Positions 1 to 7,417 of a stretch of DNA of 64,000 nt are shown here, in pieces. Made by a program: the position numbers and the translations under genes. Each line of letters starts with the position of its first letter. The first letter of the stretch is position 1. Below the pieces are notes generated by a model. The model saw only the letters and a list, made by a program, of their open reading frames with translations. It did not search any database and was not told where the DNA came from. Source of the stretch: Betaproteobacteria bacterium SCN1 (lineage in GTDB: Bacteria > Pseudomonadota > Gammaproteobacteria > Burkholderiales > Thiobacillaceae). Where the stretch lies: assembly GCA_008923315.1 (NCBI GenBank), contig WBSF01000008.1:474705-538704 (forward strand), in the 5' to 3' direction.

Positions 1-241
1 CGGCATAGAGCTGCGCCGCCAGGGTCTTGTTGGGCGCCATGACGATGGCCGGCCGGCCGGTACGCGCGATGACGTTGGCCATGGTGAAGGTCTTGCCAGA
101 GCCGGTCACGCCCAGCAGGGTCTGGTACGACAACCCGTCGTCGATGCCTTCGACCAGACGGTCGATCGCCGCAGGCTGGTCGCCTGCAGGCGGAAAGGGC
201 TGGAACAGCCGGAACGGGCTATTGGGGAAGGTCTGGAACAC
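1..241 (-). CDS. uvrB: Excinuclease ABC subunit B, N-terminal part (gene runs off the left edge)
   Basis: UvrB is the damage-verifying helicase-like subunit of the UvrABC nucleotide excision repair complex. Only the first 80 codons are present. They read in the family's normal N-terminal order: FQTFPNSPF, then PAGDQPAAI, then the Walker A loop [13 protein letters not shown] at about residues 45-57, then [11 protein letters not shown]. The GTG at 241 is chosen because it gives the typical UvrB beginning. It lies divergent to the aminotransferase gene, with only about 75 bases between the two starts. No obvious LexA box is visible in that gap. The rest of the gene, including the UvrA- and UvrC-binding parts, lies outside the window. 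Confidence 0.95.
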   Translation of the reverse strand, partial: MFQTFPNSPFRLFQPFPPAGDQPAAIDRLVEGIDDGLSYQTLLGVTGSGKTFTMANVIARTGRPAIVMAPNKTLAAQLYA

Positions 242-316
242 GGGTAAAATCGCGCGGCCAAAAAAACTTGTTGAGTTTAGCACTCGCCCCTAGCAGGCGC
301 ATTTCAAGGAACCATC

Positions 317-1510
317 GTGGAACTCTCCCGCCGCGTCCAGGCCATCAAGCCTTCGCCCACTCTCGCCGTCACCGCCCGCGCCGCCGCGCTCAAGGCCGGC
401 GGCCGCGATATCGTGGGCCTGGGGGCCGGCGAACCCGACTTCGACACCCCGCAGCACATCAAGGATGCGGCCATCGCGGCGATCAACAAGGGATTCACCA
501 AATACACCGCGGTCGACGGCACGCCTTCGCTCAAGGCGGCGATCATCGCCAAGTTCAAGCGCGACAACGGGCTGGCCTACACGCCCAAGCAAATCCTGGT
601 GTCCTGCGGCGGCAAGCAGAGCTTCTTCAATCTCGTTCAGGCGGTCATCAACCCCGGCGACGAGGTCATCATCCCGGCGCCCTACTGGGTGTCTTACCCG
701 GATATCGTCATCCTGGCCGACGGCAGGCCGGTCATCGTCGAGGCCGGGATCGAACAGGGCTTCAAGATCACCCCGGCGCAGCTCGAAGCGGCGATCACGC
801 CGAAAACGCGCCTGCTGGTCATCAACAGCCCGTCAAATCCGACCGGCGCGGTTTACACCGGCGACGAACTGGCCGCACTCGGCGCCGTGCTGCGCAAGCA
901 CCCGCAGGTACTGATCGCCAGCGACGACATGTATGAGCATATCCGGCTCGATGACGTGCCCTTCGTCAACATTCTCAACGTGTGCCCGGATCTCTACGAC
1001 CGCACGCTGGTGCTGAACGGCGTATCCAAGGCCTATTCGATGACCGGCTGGCGCATCGGCTACGCCGCCGGCCCGGAAGCCATCCTGCGCGCCATGACCA
1101 ATGTGCAGTCGCAGTCCACCTCCAACCCCACCTCGATCTCGCAGGTGGCCGCCGAGGCCGCGCTGAACGGCGACCAGGACTGCATCGTTCCCATGCTGGA
1201 CGCCTTCAAGACGCGCCATCGTTACGTGGTCGATGCGCTCAACGCCATCCCCGGCTTCCAATGCGTGCACAGCGGCGGTGCCTTCTATGCTTTTCCGGAC
1301 GCTCGGCAGGCGATCCAGTCGCTGCTGGCGCGCGACGTGATCGAGGCAGGCACCGACATCGCCTTCTCCGAATATCTGCTGGAATCCGCCGACGTCGCCG
1401 TCGTCCCCGGTTCGGCCTTTGGTGCGGAAGGCTACATTCGCCTGTCCTTCGCCACGTCGCAGGCCAACCTGGAAAAGGCGCTCGCGCGCATCGCCGCCGC
1501 GCTCGCATGA
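317..1510 (+). CDS. PLP-dependent aspartate-type aminotransferase (class I/II)
   Basis: Transfers an amino group between an amino acid, probably aspartate, and a 2-oxo acid, using pyridoxal phosphate in the cytoplasm. The 397-aa length fits the fold type I 1-beta family (AspC/AatA, some of which also aminate prephenate). Visible landmarks are GLGAGEPDFDTP near residue 35, the NSPSNPTGAVY motif around 175, the PLP-binding lysine K238 in NGVSKAYSMTGWRIGY, and the C-terminal YIRLSFA arginine that binds the substrate carboxylate. The start is GTG at 317, preceded by CAAGGA at 305-310. Exact substrate preference cannot be read from sequence, so no symbol is assigned. Confidence 0.9.
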   Translation: MELSRRVQAIKPSPTLAVTARAAALKAGGRDIVGLGAGEPDFDTPQHIKDAAIAAINKGFTKYTAVDGTPSLKAAIIAKFKRDNGLAYTPKQILVSCGGKQSFFNLVQAVINPGDEVIIPAPYWVSYPDIVILADGRPVIVEAGIEQGFKITPAQLEAAITPKTRLLVINSPSNPTGAVYTGDELAALGAVLRKHPQVLIASDDMYEHIRLDDVPFVNILNVCPDLYDRTLVLNGVSKAYSMTGWRIGYAAGPEAILRAMTNVQSQSTSNPTSISQVAAEAALNGDQDCIVPMLDAFKTRHRYVVDALNAIPGFQCVHSGGAFYAFPDARQAIQSLLARDVIEAGTDIAFSEYLLESADVAVVPGSAFGAEGYIRLSFATSQANLEKALARIAAALA

Positions 1511-1565
1511 GCGCGCATTAAAGCAGGCGCTGGCCTGCGCGCCGCTTCGCGGGTAGGCTAGCGCC

Positions 1566-2843
1566 ATGCGTCGGCCCGCCCTCTCGCCCCCGCGCGGCAC
1601 CCTTTCCTGGCTGCTCCAGCTCGGCTACACCACCGCCCGCCTGTTCGGCCAGAACGGCCTGCAGAACCACGCCGCCGCCACTGCCTTCTACTTCCTGCTG
1701 TCAGCCACGCCCCTGCTGCTGCTGCTGAGCTACGCCCTGCAACTGCTGGGGCAGATCGCCGAGAATTCCGTACCCGCCACCATCCTCATGGCCGCGCTCT
1801 ACGACCAGTTGCGTCTCGACAGTCTGACCGCCTACGGCTTTATCCCGCGCCGCGCCCAGCTAGCCGCCGGCGGCGTCGGTCTTGTCACCCTGATCCTGTC
1901 CTCGCGCGGACTGGTCAACGCCGTGCACGGCGCCTTCAAGGTCATCTTTCCCGACCGCAGCAAGCGCAGTCTGGTGCTGTCGTGGGTGCTGCCGTTAATC
2001 ATCCTGCCGGTGCTGTTCCTGCTGATGGGCGTGGGTGCGCTGGCACAGGTCATTCTGCGTTTTCTGGCGCAGAACGATTTCATCGGCATCGGCAACGCCC
2101 ATCTGCTGCAGGCCCTGAACGCGCTGTTCGGCTTTGCCATGCTGTGGGCACTGCTGTTCGCCGCCTACTGGCGCCTGCCGCGCCACCCCCCACCGGCACG
2201 CGACGCCGCCCGGTTCGCCCTGATCGCAGCCGGCAGCCTCACACTGCTGTTTGCCTTGTTCGGCGCCGTCTTCAAGCTGGAGAACTATCACAACCTGTAC
2301 GGGGCGCTGGGCGGCGTGATCTTCGTCCTCATCGGCGGCTATTTCGCCTTCCTGCTCATCTACCTGTGCGCACAGGCGCTGTACGCCTATGGCAAGGCGG
2401 ACATCACCGCACTGGAAAAACTCTTCCTTGCCGGCCATGGCGAAGGCACAGGTAAGCTGGAGAGCTATGTATTCGGCGACGCCGGCCGCCTGCTCGACAA
2501 ATACGGTCAGACTTACACGCCCGGCCAAGCCGTGATCGAGGAAGGCGCGGAGGATCGCGTTGCCTACTTCCTCTACGCCGGCCGCGCAGTGGTCACGAAA
2601 CGCACCGACGCCGGCGAGCGCCGCCTCGGCGAACTCGGCGAAGGCCAGCTCTTCGGCGAAATGGCCTATCTGCTCAACGAGACGCGCACCGCTTCCGTGG
2701 TAGCCGATACCGAGATCACCGTGCTCGCCTTGCCGCCTCACCTGCTGGAGGAACTGATGCGGCATTCCGCCCCGCTGTCGCGCCGCATCATCGACACCCT
2801 GTGCAAACGGCTGGAACACATGAATCTGGCGACCCGGGCCTGA
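1566..2843 (+). CDS. YihY/BrkB-family inner-membrane protein fused to a C-terminal cyclic-nucleotide-binding domain
   Basis: Residues about 15-290 form a YihY/BrkB (RNase BN-like) integral membrane domain with roughly six hydrophobic segments, including AATAFYFLLSATPLLLLL near residue 40. Residues about 300-420 form a CRP-type cyclic-nucleotide-binding (cNMP) domain with the phosphate-binding cassette signature FGEMA followed by RTASV, so nucleotide binding looks possible. There is no DNA-binding helix after it. YihY proteins have no established reaction; the older RNase BN assignment is not supported for the family. The fusion suggests a membrane protein gated or regulated by a cytoplasmic nucleotide, which is inference. 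It is a single gene with no frameshift. Confidence 0.85.
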   Translation: MRRPALSPPRGTLSWLLQLGYTTARLFGQNGLQNHAAATAFYFLLSATPLLLLLSYALQLLGQIAENSVPATILMAALYDQLRLDSLTAYGFIPRRAQLAAGGVGLVTLILSSRGLVNAVHGAFKVIFPDRSKRSLVLSWVLPLIILPVLFLLMGVGALAQVILRFLAQNDFIGIGNAHLLQALNALFGFAMLWALLFAAYWRLPRHPPPARDAARFALIAAGSLTLLFALFGAVFKLENYHNLYGALGGVIFVLIGGYFAFLLIYLCAQALYAYGKADITALEKLFLAGHGEGTGKLESYVFGDAGRLLDKYGQTYTPGQAVIEEGAEDRVAYFLYAGRAVVTKRTDAGERRLGELGEGQLFGEMAYLLNETRTASVVADTEITVLALPPHLLEELMRHSAPLSRRIIDTLCKRLEHMNLATRA

Positions 2844-2852
2844 CCGGCTAGA

Positions 2853-2874
2853 ATAGTGTATATATTTACACTAT
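2853..2874. promoter_or_regulatory. Perfect inverted repeat ahead of the Y-family polymerase gene (putative operator)
   Basis: Arms ATAGTGTA (2853-2860) and TACACTAT (2867-2874) are separated by six A/T bases. The repeat lies about 45 bases before the polymerase ATG, in an AT-rich island inside high-GC DNA, where a promoter would be expected. It does not match the proteobacterial LexA consensus CTGT-N8-ACAG. The binding protein is unknown. Confidence 0.55.
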
Positions 2875-2918
2875 ATTAGTTGCCGGCCCATCCGCATGCA
2901 GGCGGGCCACCCGCCGCC

Positions 2919-4151
2919 ATGCCCCTGCACACACTCTACGTCGACCTCAATTCCTTCTTCGCCTCGGTCGAGCAGCAACTGCGCCCCGAACTGCGCGGCC
3001 GCCCCGTGGGCGTGCTGCCGGTCATGGCCGATACCACCTGCTGCATCGCCGCCAGCATCGACGCCAAGCGCTACGGCATCCGTACCGGCACCCCCGTATG
3101 GCAGGCGCGCAGGCTGTGCCGCGACATCGTATTCGTGCAGGCGCGCCCCGCCACCTATGTCGAGATCCATCACCGCATCGTCGCCGCCGTCGAATCGTGC
3201 ACGCCGGTGGGCGAAGTCCTCTCCATCGACGAAATGGCCTGCGAACTCATGGGCCGCGAACGCGAGGAAACCCAGGCCATCGCGCTCGGCAAGCGCATCA
3301 AACGGGCCATCTACGATCAGGTGGGCGACATGCTGCACAGCTCGGTCGGCATCGGCCCCAACCGCTTCCTCGCCAAGACCGCATCCAACATGCAGAAGCC
3401 CGACGGCCTCGTCGTCATCCGGCGCGAGGACCTGCCGCAGCGCCTGTACAGTCTGGCGCTGCGCGATCTCACCGGCATCGGGCGCGCCACCGAAGCACGG
3501 CTCAACCGGCTCGGCATCCATACTGTCGAAGCGCTCTGCGCCGCCAGCGCCGACACCCTGCGCCACGCCTGGAACGGCATCGAGGGCGAGCGCTATTACG
3601 CCAGACTGCGCGGCGACACGCTTGCCGCGCCACCGACCCGCCGTTCCAGCATCGGGCACTCGCACGTACTCGCGCCTGACCTGCGCGACCCCGTCTCCGC
3701 CCAGGCCGTGCTCTACCGCCTGCTGCACAAGGCCGCCACCCGGCTGCGCCACTACGGCTTCTGCGCCGGCAGCCTCGGCCTGCATCTGCACTATCTCGAC
3801 AACCCGCATGACCGTCACTGGACCGGACAGACCCGCTTCGCCCCTCACGCCGACACCTTCAGGTTCAACGCCGCCTTCGCCGGGCTGTGGCAGCGCCGTC
3901 CGCCCGAGCCCGCCCCCATCCTCAAGGTCGGCGTCACGTTCACCGAACTCGTCGAGGCCCACCAAACCACGCGCGACCTCTTCGACCCCGTCGACCGTCA
4001 CGCCGGCCTCAACGCCGCCCTCGACCGCATCAACCGGCGCTACGGCCCCAATACCCTCTACTTCGGCGGCGCCCACAAGGGCCGCGGCGCAGCGCCCATG
4101 CGCATCGCCTTCAGCCACGTACCTGAACTGCAGGTGGAACGCGACGGCTGA
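2919..4151 (+). CDS. Y-family (DinB/ImuB-like) DNA polymerase
   Basis: Probable translesion polymerase or a close non-canonical relative, 410 aa. The palm begins with LYVDLNSFFASVEQ (metal-binding D) and continues to SIDEMACEL at about residue 100 (the D-E pair), so all three metal ligands are kept. SSVGIGPNRFLAKTASNMQKP at about 145 and LTGIGRATEARLNRLGI (helix-hairpin-helix) follow. Motifs differ from true DinB (YVDMDAFYASVE, SIDEAYLD). There is no clear beta-clamp-binding tail. I prefer ATG 2919 over an upstream TTG at 2880, because homology begins at MPLHTLYVDLN. It stands alone, without imuA or dnaE2 neighbours, and has a strong operator-like repeat upstream. Confidence 0.85.
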   Translation: MPLHTLYVDLNSFFASVEQQLRPELRGRPVGVLPVMADTTCCIAASIDAKRYGIRTGTPVWQARRLCRDIVFVQARPATYVEIHHRIVAAVESCTPVGEVLSIDEMACELMGREREETQAIALGKRIKRAIYDQVGDMLHSSVGIGPNRFLAKTASNMQKPDGLVVIRREDLPQRLYSLALRDLTGIGRATEARLNRLGIHTVEALCAASADTLRHAWNGIEGERYYARLRGDTLAAPPTRRSSIGHSHVLAPDLRDPVSAQAVLYRLLHKAATRLRHYGFCAGSLGLHLHYLDNPHDRHWTGQTRFAPHADTFRFNAAFAGLWQRRPPEPAPILKVGVTFTELVEAHQTTRDLFDPVDRHAGLNAALDRINRRYGPNTLYFGGAHKGRGAAPMRIAFSHVPELQVERDG

Positions 4152-4195
4152 GGGTTGACCGGAATGCCCGCCCTCTCTAGAATGCGCGCTTCTTT

Positions 4196-4271
4196 TCCCC
4201 GATAGCTCAGTCGGTAGAGCGACGGACTGTTAATCCGCAGGTCCCTGGTTCGAGCCCAGGTCGGGGAGCCA
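4196..4271 (+). tRNA. tRNA-Asn (GTT anticodon)
   Basis: The 76-nt cloverleaf has acceptor stem TCCCCGA / TCGGGGA (4196-4202 with 4261-4267), discriminator G and encoded CCA at 4269-4271. The D-loop is AGCTCAGTCGGTAGAGC, the anticodon loop is CTGTTAATC (GTT, asparagine), and the T-loop is GGTTCGAGCCC. The sequence matches the bacterial tRNA-Asn pattern closely. Confidence 0.97.
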
Positions 4272-4280
4272 GATACGAAG

Positions 4281-4306
4281 AGCCTCGCAGCGATGCGGGG
4301 CTTTTC
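4281..4306 (+). terminator. Rho-independent terminator of tRNA-Asn
   Basis: Stem AGCCTCGCA / TGCGGGGCT with loop GCGA, followed by TTTTCT, ten bases after the tRNA CCA end. One G-T pair is present in the stem. Confidence 0.8.
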
Positions 4307-4309
4307 TCG

Positions 4310-4687
4310 TTTGAGGCTTTGTAGACGGAATTGTAGACAACTGTCTACAATTCTACGTCCACATGCCGTGCGCGTCGTGTTATTCGAGGCCGGTACGCCA
4401 TTGAGTATCGATGCCGAGGGGTGAGATCCCCGTTTCCCAGTGCCACGCATTGTCGACGCAGTAGTCGACTACTCGACAGCTCTCATCCGGGCCATGCCCT
4501 TTCTGAACAATCCGGCACCGGTTTGCATTGCCGACTCTGCGTGACGCGCCATGCGGGAACCCGCCAGTCGGACGACCGTTGCGCAACAGGCCATTTCACC
4601 GATGATCCGGCACTGCCTCTCTAGGCCTGCATTGGTATCTTTTTTGCTGGACAACGTCGACTTCAATCCTCAAGGGAATCACAAGAA
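4310..4687. other. 378-base non-coding stretch between tRNA-Asn and the PEP-CTERM gene
   Basis: I see no convincing gene here. It begins with four copies of GTAGAC or its complement around a palindrome (see 4328-4353). It also contains the short inverted motif GTAGTCGACTAC near 4461. Open frames such as 4380-4586 on the minus strand have no recognisable domain and no good ribosome site. The run CAAGGGAATC at 4671-4680 supplies the ribosome site of the next gene. Confidence 0.5.
4328..4353. repeat. 26-bp near-perfect palindrome downstream of tRNA-Asn
   Basis: Arms GAATTGTAGACA (4328-4339) and TGTCTACAATTC (4342-4353) are perfectly complementary around a 2-base centre. Additional GTAGA at 4321 and TCTAC at 4352 extend the symmetry. 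Its place immediately 3' of a tRNA gene resembles a recombinase or excisionase binding site of an integrative element, but no integrase gene is nearby. It could equally be a protein-binding operator. Confidence 0.5.
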
Positions 4688-5416
4688 ATGAACCTGCTGG
4701 GTAAAACTCTGACTGGCTGCGCTGTCGCGGCCCTGTGGGCAGGCGCTGCCAACGCCAGCATGATCACGGTCAGCATGACCGTCGACAATTCCTACGCGCT
4801 TTATACCGGGACCCTGGACGGCGCGACGACGTTCATTGGCAGCGACGGGAACTGGCCCACCGTGGAGACCTACCACTTCACGCTCTCGCCTGGCGATTAC
4901 ATTTATGTGGTGACCGATTCCGACAAAAGCACAGCACAAGGCTTTCTGGCCCAGTTCAATAACCTGACCGACGGTTACACGTTCTACAGCCAGGACCCGC
5001 AATGGCAGGTGACCGCAACAGGTCTGGGCGGTGCGGCGCCCTACAGCGGATCGGTATCGGACATCGGCCTGCTTACCCGGGAAATCCTGAATGCAAATGC
5101 GGGCAACAATGCGTCTGGCGGCTGGACGAACTTCACGACCGGAAACAGCAATGGCGCATCGCCCTGGGGCGCGATGGGAGGTATCGACCCGGATGCGAGC
5201 TGGGTCTGGTATGCCGGCGGCAACTGCAACACGGCCAATCCGACCATCGGGGGATGCGACGCGGGCGAGTGGCTCGTCTTCCGGATCGCGGCGGCGGCCA
5301 CGCCGGACAATCCCGTCCCCGACTCACACGGCGTGCCGGAGCCTGCCTCGATCGCGCTGTTCGGCCTGGGAATGCTGGGACTGGCCGCATTCCGCCGCAG
5401 GCCCGCGGCGAATTGA
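4688..5416 (+). CDS. PEP-CTERM sorting domain protein
   Basis: A 242-aa exported protein of unknown function. It has an N-terminal signal peptide (LTGCAVAALWAGAANA, cleavage near residue 23). A middle region rich in G, N, S, T and aromatic residues follows. It ends in a PEP-CTERM tail: VPEPASIALFGLGMLGLAAF, then RRRPAAN. Such tails are recognised by an exosortase and linked to exopolysaccharide/biofilm export in Gram-negative bacteria; no exosortase gene is in the window. The central domain is not one I recognise. ATG 4688 follows CAAGGGA with suitable spacing. Confidence 0.85.
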   Translation: MNLLGKTLTGCAVAALWAGAANASMITVSMTVDNSYALYTGTLDGATTFIGSDGNWPTVETYHFTLSPGDYIYVVTDSDKSTAQGFLAQFNNLTDGYTFYSQDPQWQVTATGLGGAAPYSGSVSDIGLLTREILNANAGNNASGGWTNFTTGNSNGASPWGAMGGIDPDASWVWYAGGNCNTANPTIGGCDAGEWLVFRIAAAATPDNPVPDSHGVPEPASIALFGLGMLGLAAFRRRPAAN

Positions 5417-5477
5417 CCATGCCCAGGCCGTAACGGAAAACCGCTTCCCCAGGTTTTTCAGCTACAGGCCCATCACG

Positions 5478-5508
5478 AATGGCCATCTCCTTGGGGGATG
5501 GCCATTTC
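5478..5508 (+). terminator. Putative terminator after the PEP-CTERM gene
   Basis: Arms AATGGCCATC (5478-5487) and GATGGCCATT (5497-5506) form a strong stem, continued by partial pairing inward. It is followed by TTCAATTC rather than a solid T run, about 60 bases after the stop codon. Confidence 0.5.
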
Positions 5509-5646
5509 AATTCCGGATTGGAAATTGCCGACAGGCCCCGGACGACAGGAAGAGCGAAACCGTCCCGCACATCCCCTGATCGGTCATCGCATTGCTTCAT
5601 GAAATGCGGTGGGCGACAAACCCGGGTCGCGGCTGTCCCCGTCCCT

Positions 5647-6039
5647 TCACGCCCAGTATTTCGCCTTGTCCGGCAGCACCCAGCGCACGCCGCCGCGCGG
5701 GTCTTCCTTGTCGCCGCGGTAGCGCGGGATGAGGTGGATATGCAGATGCGGCACGGTCTGGCCGCCGGCCGGACCGTGGTTGATGCCGATGTTGTAGCCG
5801 TCGGGCTGGTGATGCTTTTCGACGACCGCCTTCGCGCGCGCGAGCATGTTCAGCAATGCCACCTGTTCTTCGGGCGTGGCCTCGAACAGGGTGGGAAAAT
5901 GGCGGCGCGGAATCACGACGGTATGGCCGGGCGATAAGGGGAAGCCGTCGGCGTAGGCCACGGTGAGTTCGTCTTCGGCGAGGATGCGATGGGTCTGCAG
6001 GGTGCAGAACGGACAGGGTTTGGTTTCGGGCGGATTCAT
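5647..6039 (-). CDS. HIT-family nucleotide hydrolase/transferase
   Basis: 130-aa histidine-triad protein. It has the N-terminal CPFC pair at about residues 9-12 and the catalytic triad HLHIHLIPR at about 99-107. The mid-region SPGHTVVIPRRHFPTLFEAT is typical. HIT proteins hydrolyse the phosphate bond in substrates such as AMP-lysine, Ap4A or nucleoside phosphoramidates; the substrate here cannot be told. The second catalytic-like motif NIGINHGPAGGQTVPHLHIH is intact. It follows the RES/Xre pair on the same strand at 42 bases and might share its transcript, though function gives no reason. Confidence 0.88.
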   Translation of the reverse strand: MNPPETKPCPFCTLQTHRILAEDELTVAYADGFPLSPGHTVVIPRRHFPTLFEATPEEQVALLNMLARAKAVVEKHHQPDGYNIGINHGPAGGQTVPHLHIHLIPRYRGDKEDPRGGVRWVLPDKAKYWA

Positions 6040-6081
6040 GGTCGACGCGGTACGGAAAACCGCCCGAGTGTACCGCAGGCT

Positions 6082-6822
6082 TCACGCCGGCCAGGGCAGC
6101 GCACCGTTCACCAGGAAATCGGCGACGGGAAAGTCGTGCATCTCGCGCCCACGCGCGGCGCGGAAGCGCACGTGCGCACCGGCGAGTTCGCACAGCCAGG
6201 CTTCCTGCCAGGCCGGCTGCTTCTTCGACAAAGCCCCGGGCGTGAAGAGCGCGACGTTGAGACCGCCGCCGGTATCGCGCGCGGAAACGAATTCGAAGGC
6301 CTCGACGCCGGCCGCGCGCATGGCCGCGCCCAGCGCCTGCGTGGCGGCATAGTCGGCGGGATCGGTGAGCTGCGCGCGATGCGTATCGAAAGGCGACGCC
6401 TGCAGGCGCAGGCCGTGCGCAGTGCGCCAGGCCGCACCGAACAGGGTGTGCTGGGTATCGAGCTTGCCCGGCGGCGGCGCAGCCATGCCGTACCAGAACA
6501 CGAAGCGGTAGTAGGCCGCCTCGGCCAGCACGGTGCGGGTTGCCTGCGAGCCGTAAAACAGGCTGGGTTCGTGGCGGGTGCCGAAACGCGAGCCGTGCTT
6601 CAGCGGCGGATAGCGGAAAGGCGTGGCCAGCAGGTAATGCAGGCCGCTGTCGCGCCGGGGCGGCTTGGTGGTTTCGAGCAGATCTTCGAGCACGGCCTGG
6701 CGGGCGAGGCTGGAAACGAGGCGGCTGGTTGCGACTTCCTCCTGGCTTTCGACCAGGCGCCGCAGCTCGCCCGCGAGCGGCGCCGGGCCGGCCTGCGCCA
6801 CCCGCGCGGCCCAATCCGTCAA
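6082..6822 (-). CDS. RES-domain toxin (NAD+-degrading type)
   Basis: 246-aa RES family protein, the toxin half of a RES/Xre toxin-antitoxin module. Characterised RES toxins (MbcT, Res of Pseudomonas) deplete cellular NAD+. The core GSRFGTRHEPSLFYGS, about residue 100, is followed by TVLAEAAYYRFVF, holding the conserved arginine, tyrosine and glutamate of the fold. The open frame extends further upstream without homology. I place the start at TTG 6822, because it overlaps the antitoxin stop as TTGA, giving tight translational coupling. A GTG a few codons later is the alternative. The unusual TTG would keep expression low. Confidence 0.8.
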   Translation of the reverse strand: MTDWAARVAQAGPAPLAGELRRLVESQEEVATSRLVSSLARQAVLEDLLETTKPPRRDSGLHYLLATPFRYPPLKHGSRFGTRHEPSLFYGSQATRTVLAEAAYYRFVFWYGMAAPPPGKLDTQHTLFGAAWRTAHGLRLQASPFDTHRAQLTDPADYAATQALGAAMRAAGVEAFEFVSARDTGGGLNVALFTPGALSKKQPAWQEAWLCELAGAHVRFRAARGREMHDFPVADFLVNGALPWPA

Positions 6823-7184
6823 AGCTTGCCCCGCATCGCGTCCAGATATTCGAGCACGCTTACGAGACCGGCCACGGATTTCATCTGCTCGGCCGGCACG
6901 CCGCCGGTGTGCAGGTTTTCGGTGTGCATCCAGTGCCGCATCGCCTGCGCATCGCCGCCCACCAGCACATAGAGCGCACGGTAGCAGCGCACCACCAGCA
7001 GCGCGAGTTCGCCTGCCTTGCTCGCCGGGTCGATCCGCCCACGGCTGATGGCCGTGCGATCCTTGCCGACGATGTCGCCCAGCGCAGCCTGGTTGAGCCC
7101 CAGCCACTTGCCTGCACCGACGAGGGCTTCGCCCAGGACGGCTGCGGGATCGGTATCGTGTGCGACGGCCAGATTCATGCGCAT
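6819..7184 (-). CDS. Xre/MbcA/ParS-type antitoxin with DUF2384 toxin-binding region
   Basis: 121-aa partner of the RES toxin. Residues about 20-65 (AGKWLGLNQAALGDIVGKDRTAISRG) form the Xre-like helix-turn-helix region. Residues about 70-121, including CYRALYVLVGGDAQAMRHWM and HTGGVPAEQM, match the antitoxin/toxin-binding DUF2384 domain with its usual W-x-x-T/N-x-x and G-x-P motifs. It precedes the toxin in the operon, as is standard for this class, and overlaps it by four bases. It probably represses its own promoter through the imperfect repeat upstream. Confidence 0.85.
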   Translation of the reverse strand: MRMNLAVAHDTDPAAVLGEALVGAGKWLGLNQAALGDIVGKDRTAISRGRIDPASKAGELALLVVRCYRALYVLVGGDAQAMRHWMHTENLHTGGVPAEQMKSVAGLVSVLEYLDAMRGKL

Positions 7185-7189
7185 CCCCA

Positions 7190-7240
7190 GTTAAAGTGTA
7201 TTTTGCACATTATATTGAATATTGTGATTTTTTCACTACC
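7190..7240 (-). promoter_or_regulatory. Promoter/operator region of the RES-Xre operon
   Basis: On the minus strand a TATAAT hexamer lies at 7214-7209 in an AT-rich island. Between it and the antitoxin ATG is the imperfect dyad GTGCAAAATACAC (7205-7193), flanked by AA/TT. Position and symmetry suit autorepression by the antitoxin. The -35 is not clear. Confidence 0.45.
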
Positions 7241-7417
7241 TGCCGGCATGTGGCATGCCGTGCAGCGGGGTGGCGCATTCTGCCCAACCCGGCCTGCCCG
7301 CCGGCGAAAAGACGGCCCCGCAGCCGTCGCAGGCTCGGGCAGCGACGGCATCGCCCTGCGCTGCGTTTGGTCCCGCAACCCGCCATAATGTCCGCGCACG
7401 AGATATAAGGGAGATCC

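Noticed and set aside
2853..2874. A LexA box controlling the Y-family polymerase
   Set aside because: The dyad is TAGTGTA-N6-TACACTA, not CTGT-N8-ACAG.
4380..4586. A 68-aa minus-strand gene behind tRNA-Asn
   Set aside because: No domain, no good ribosome site, and alternative frames in the same stretch look equally plausible.
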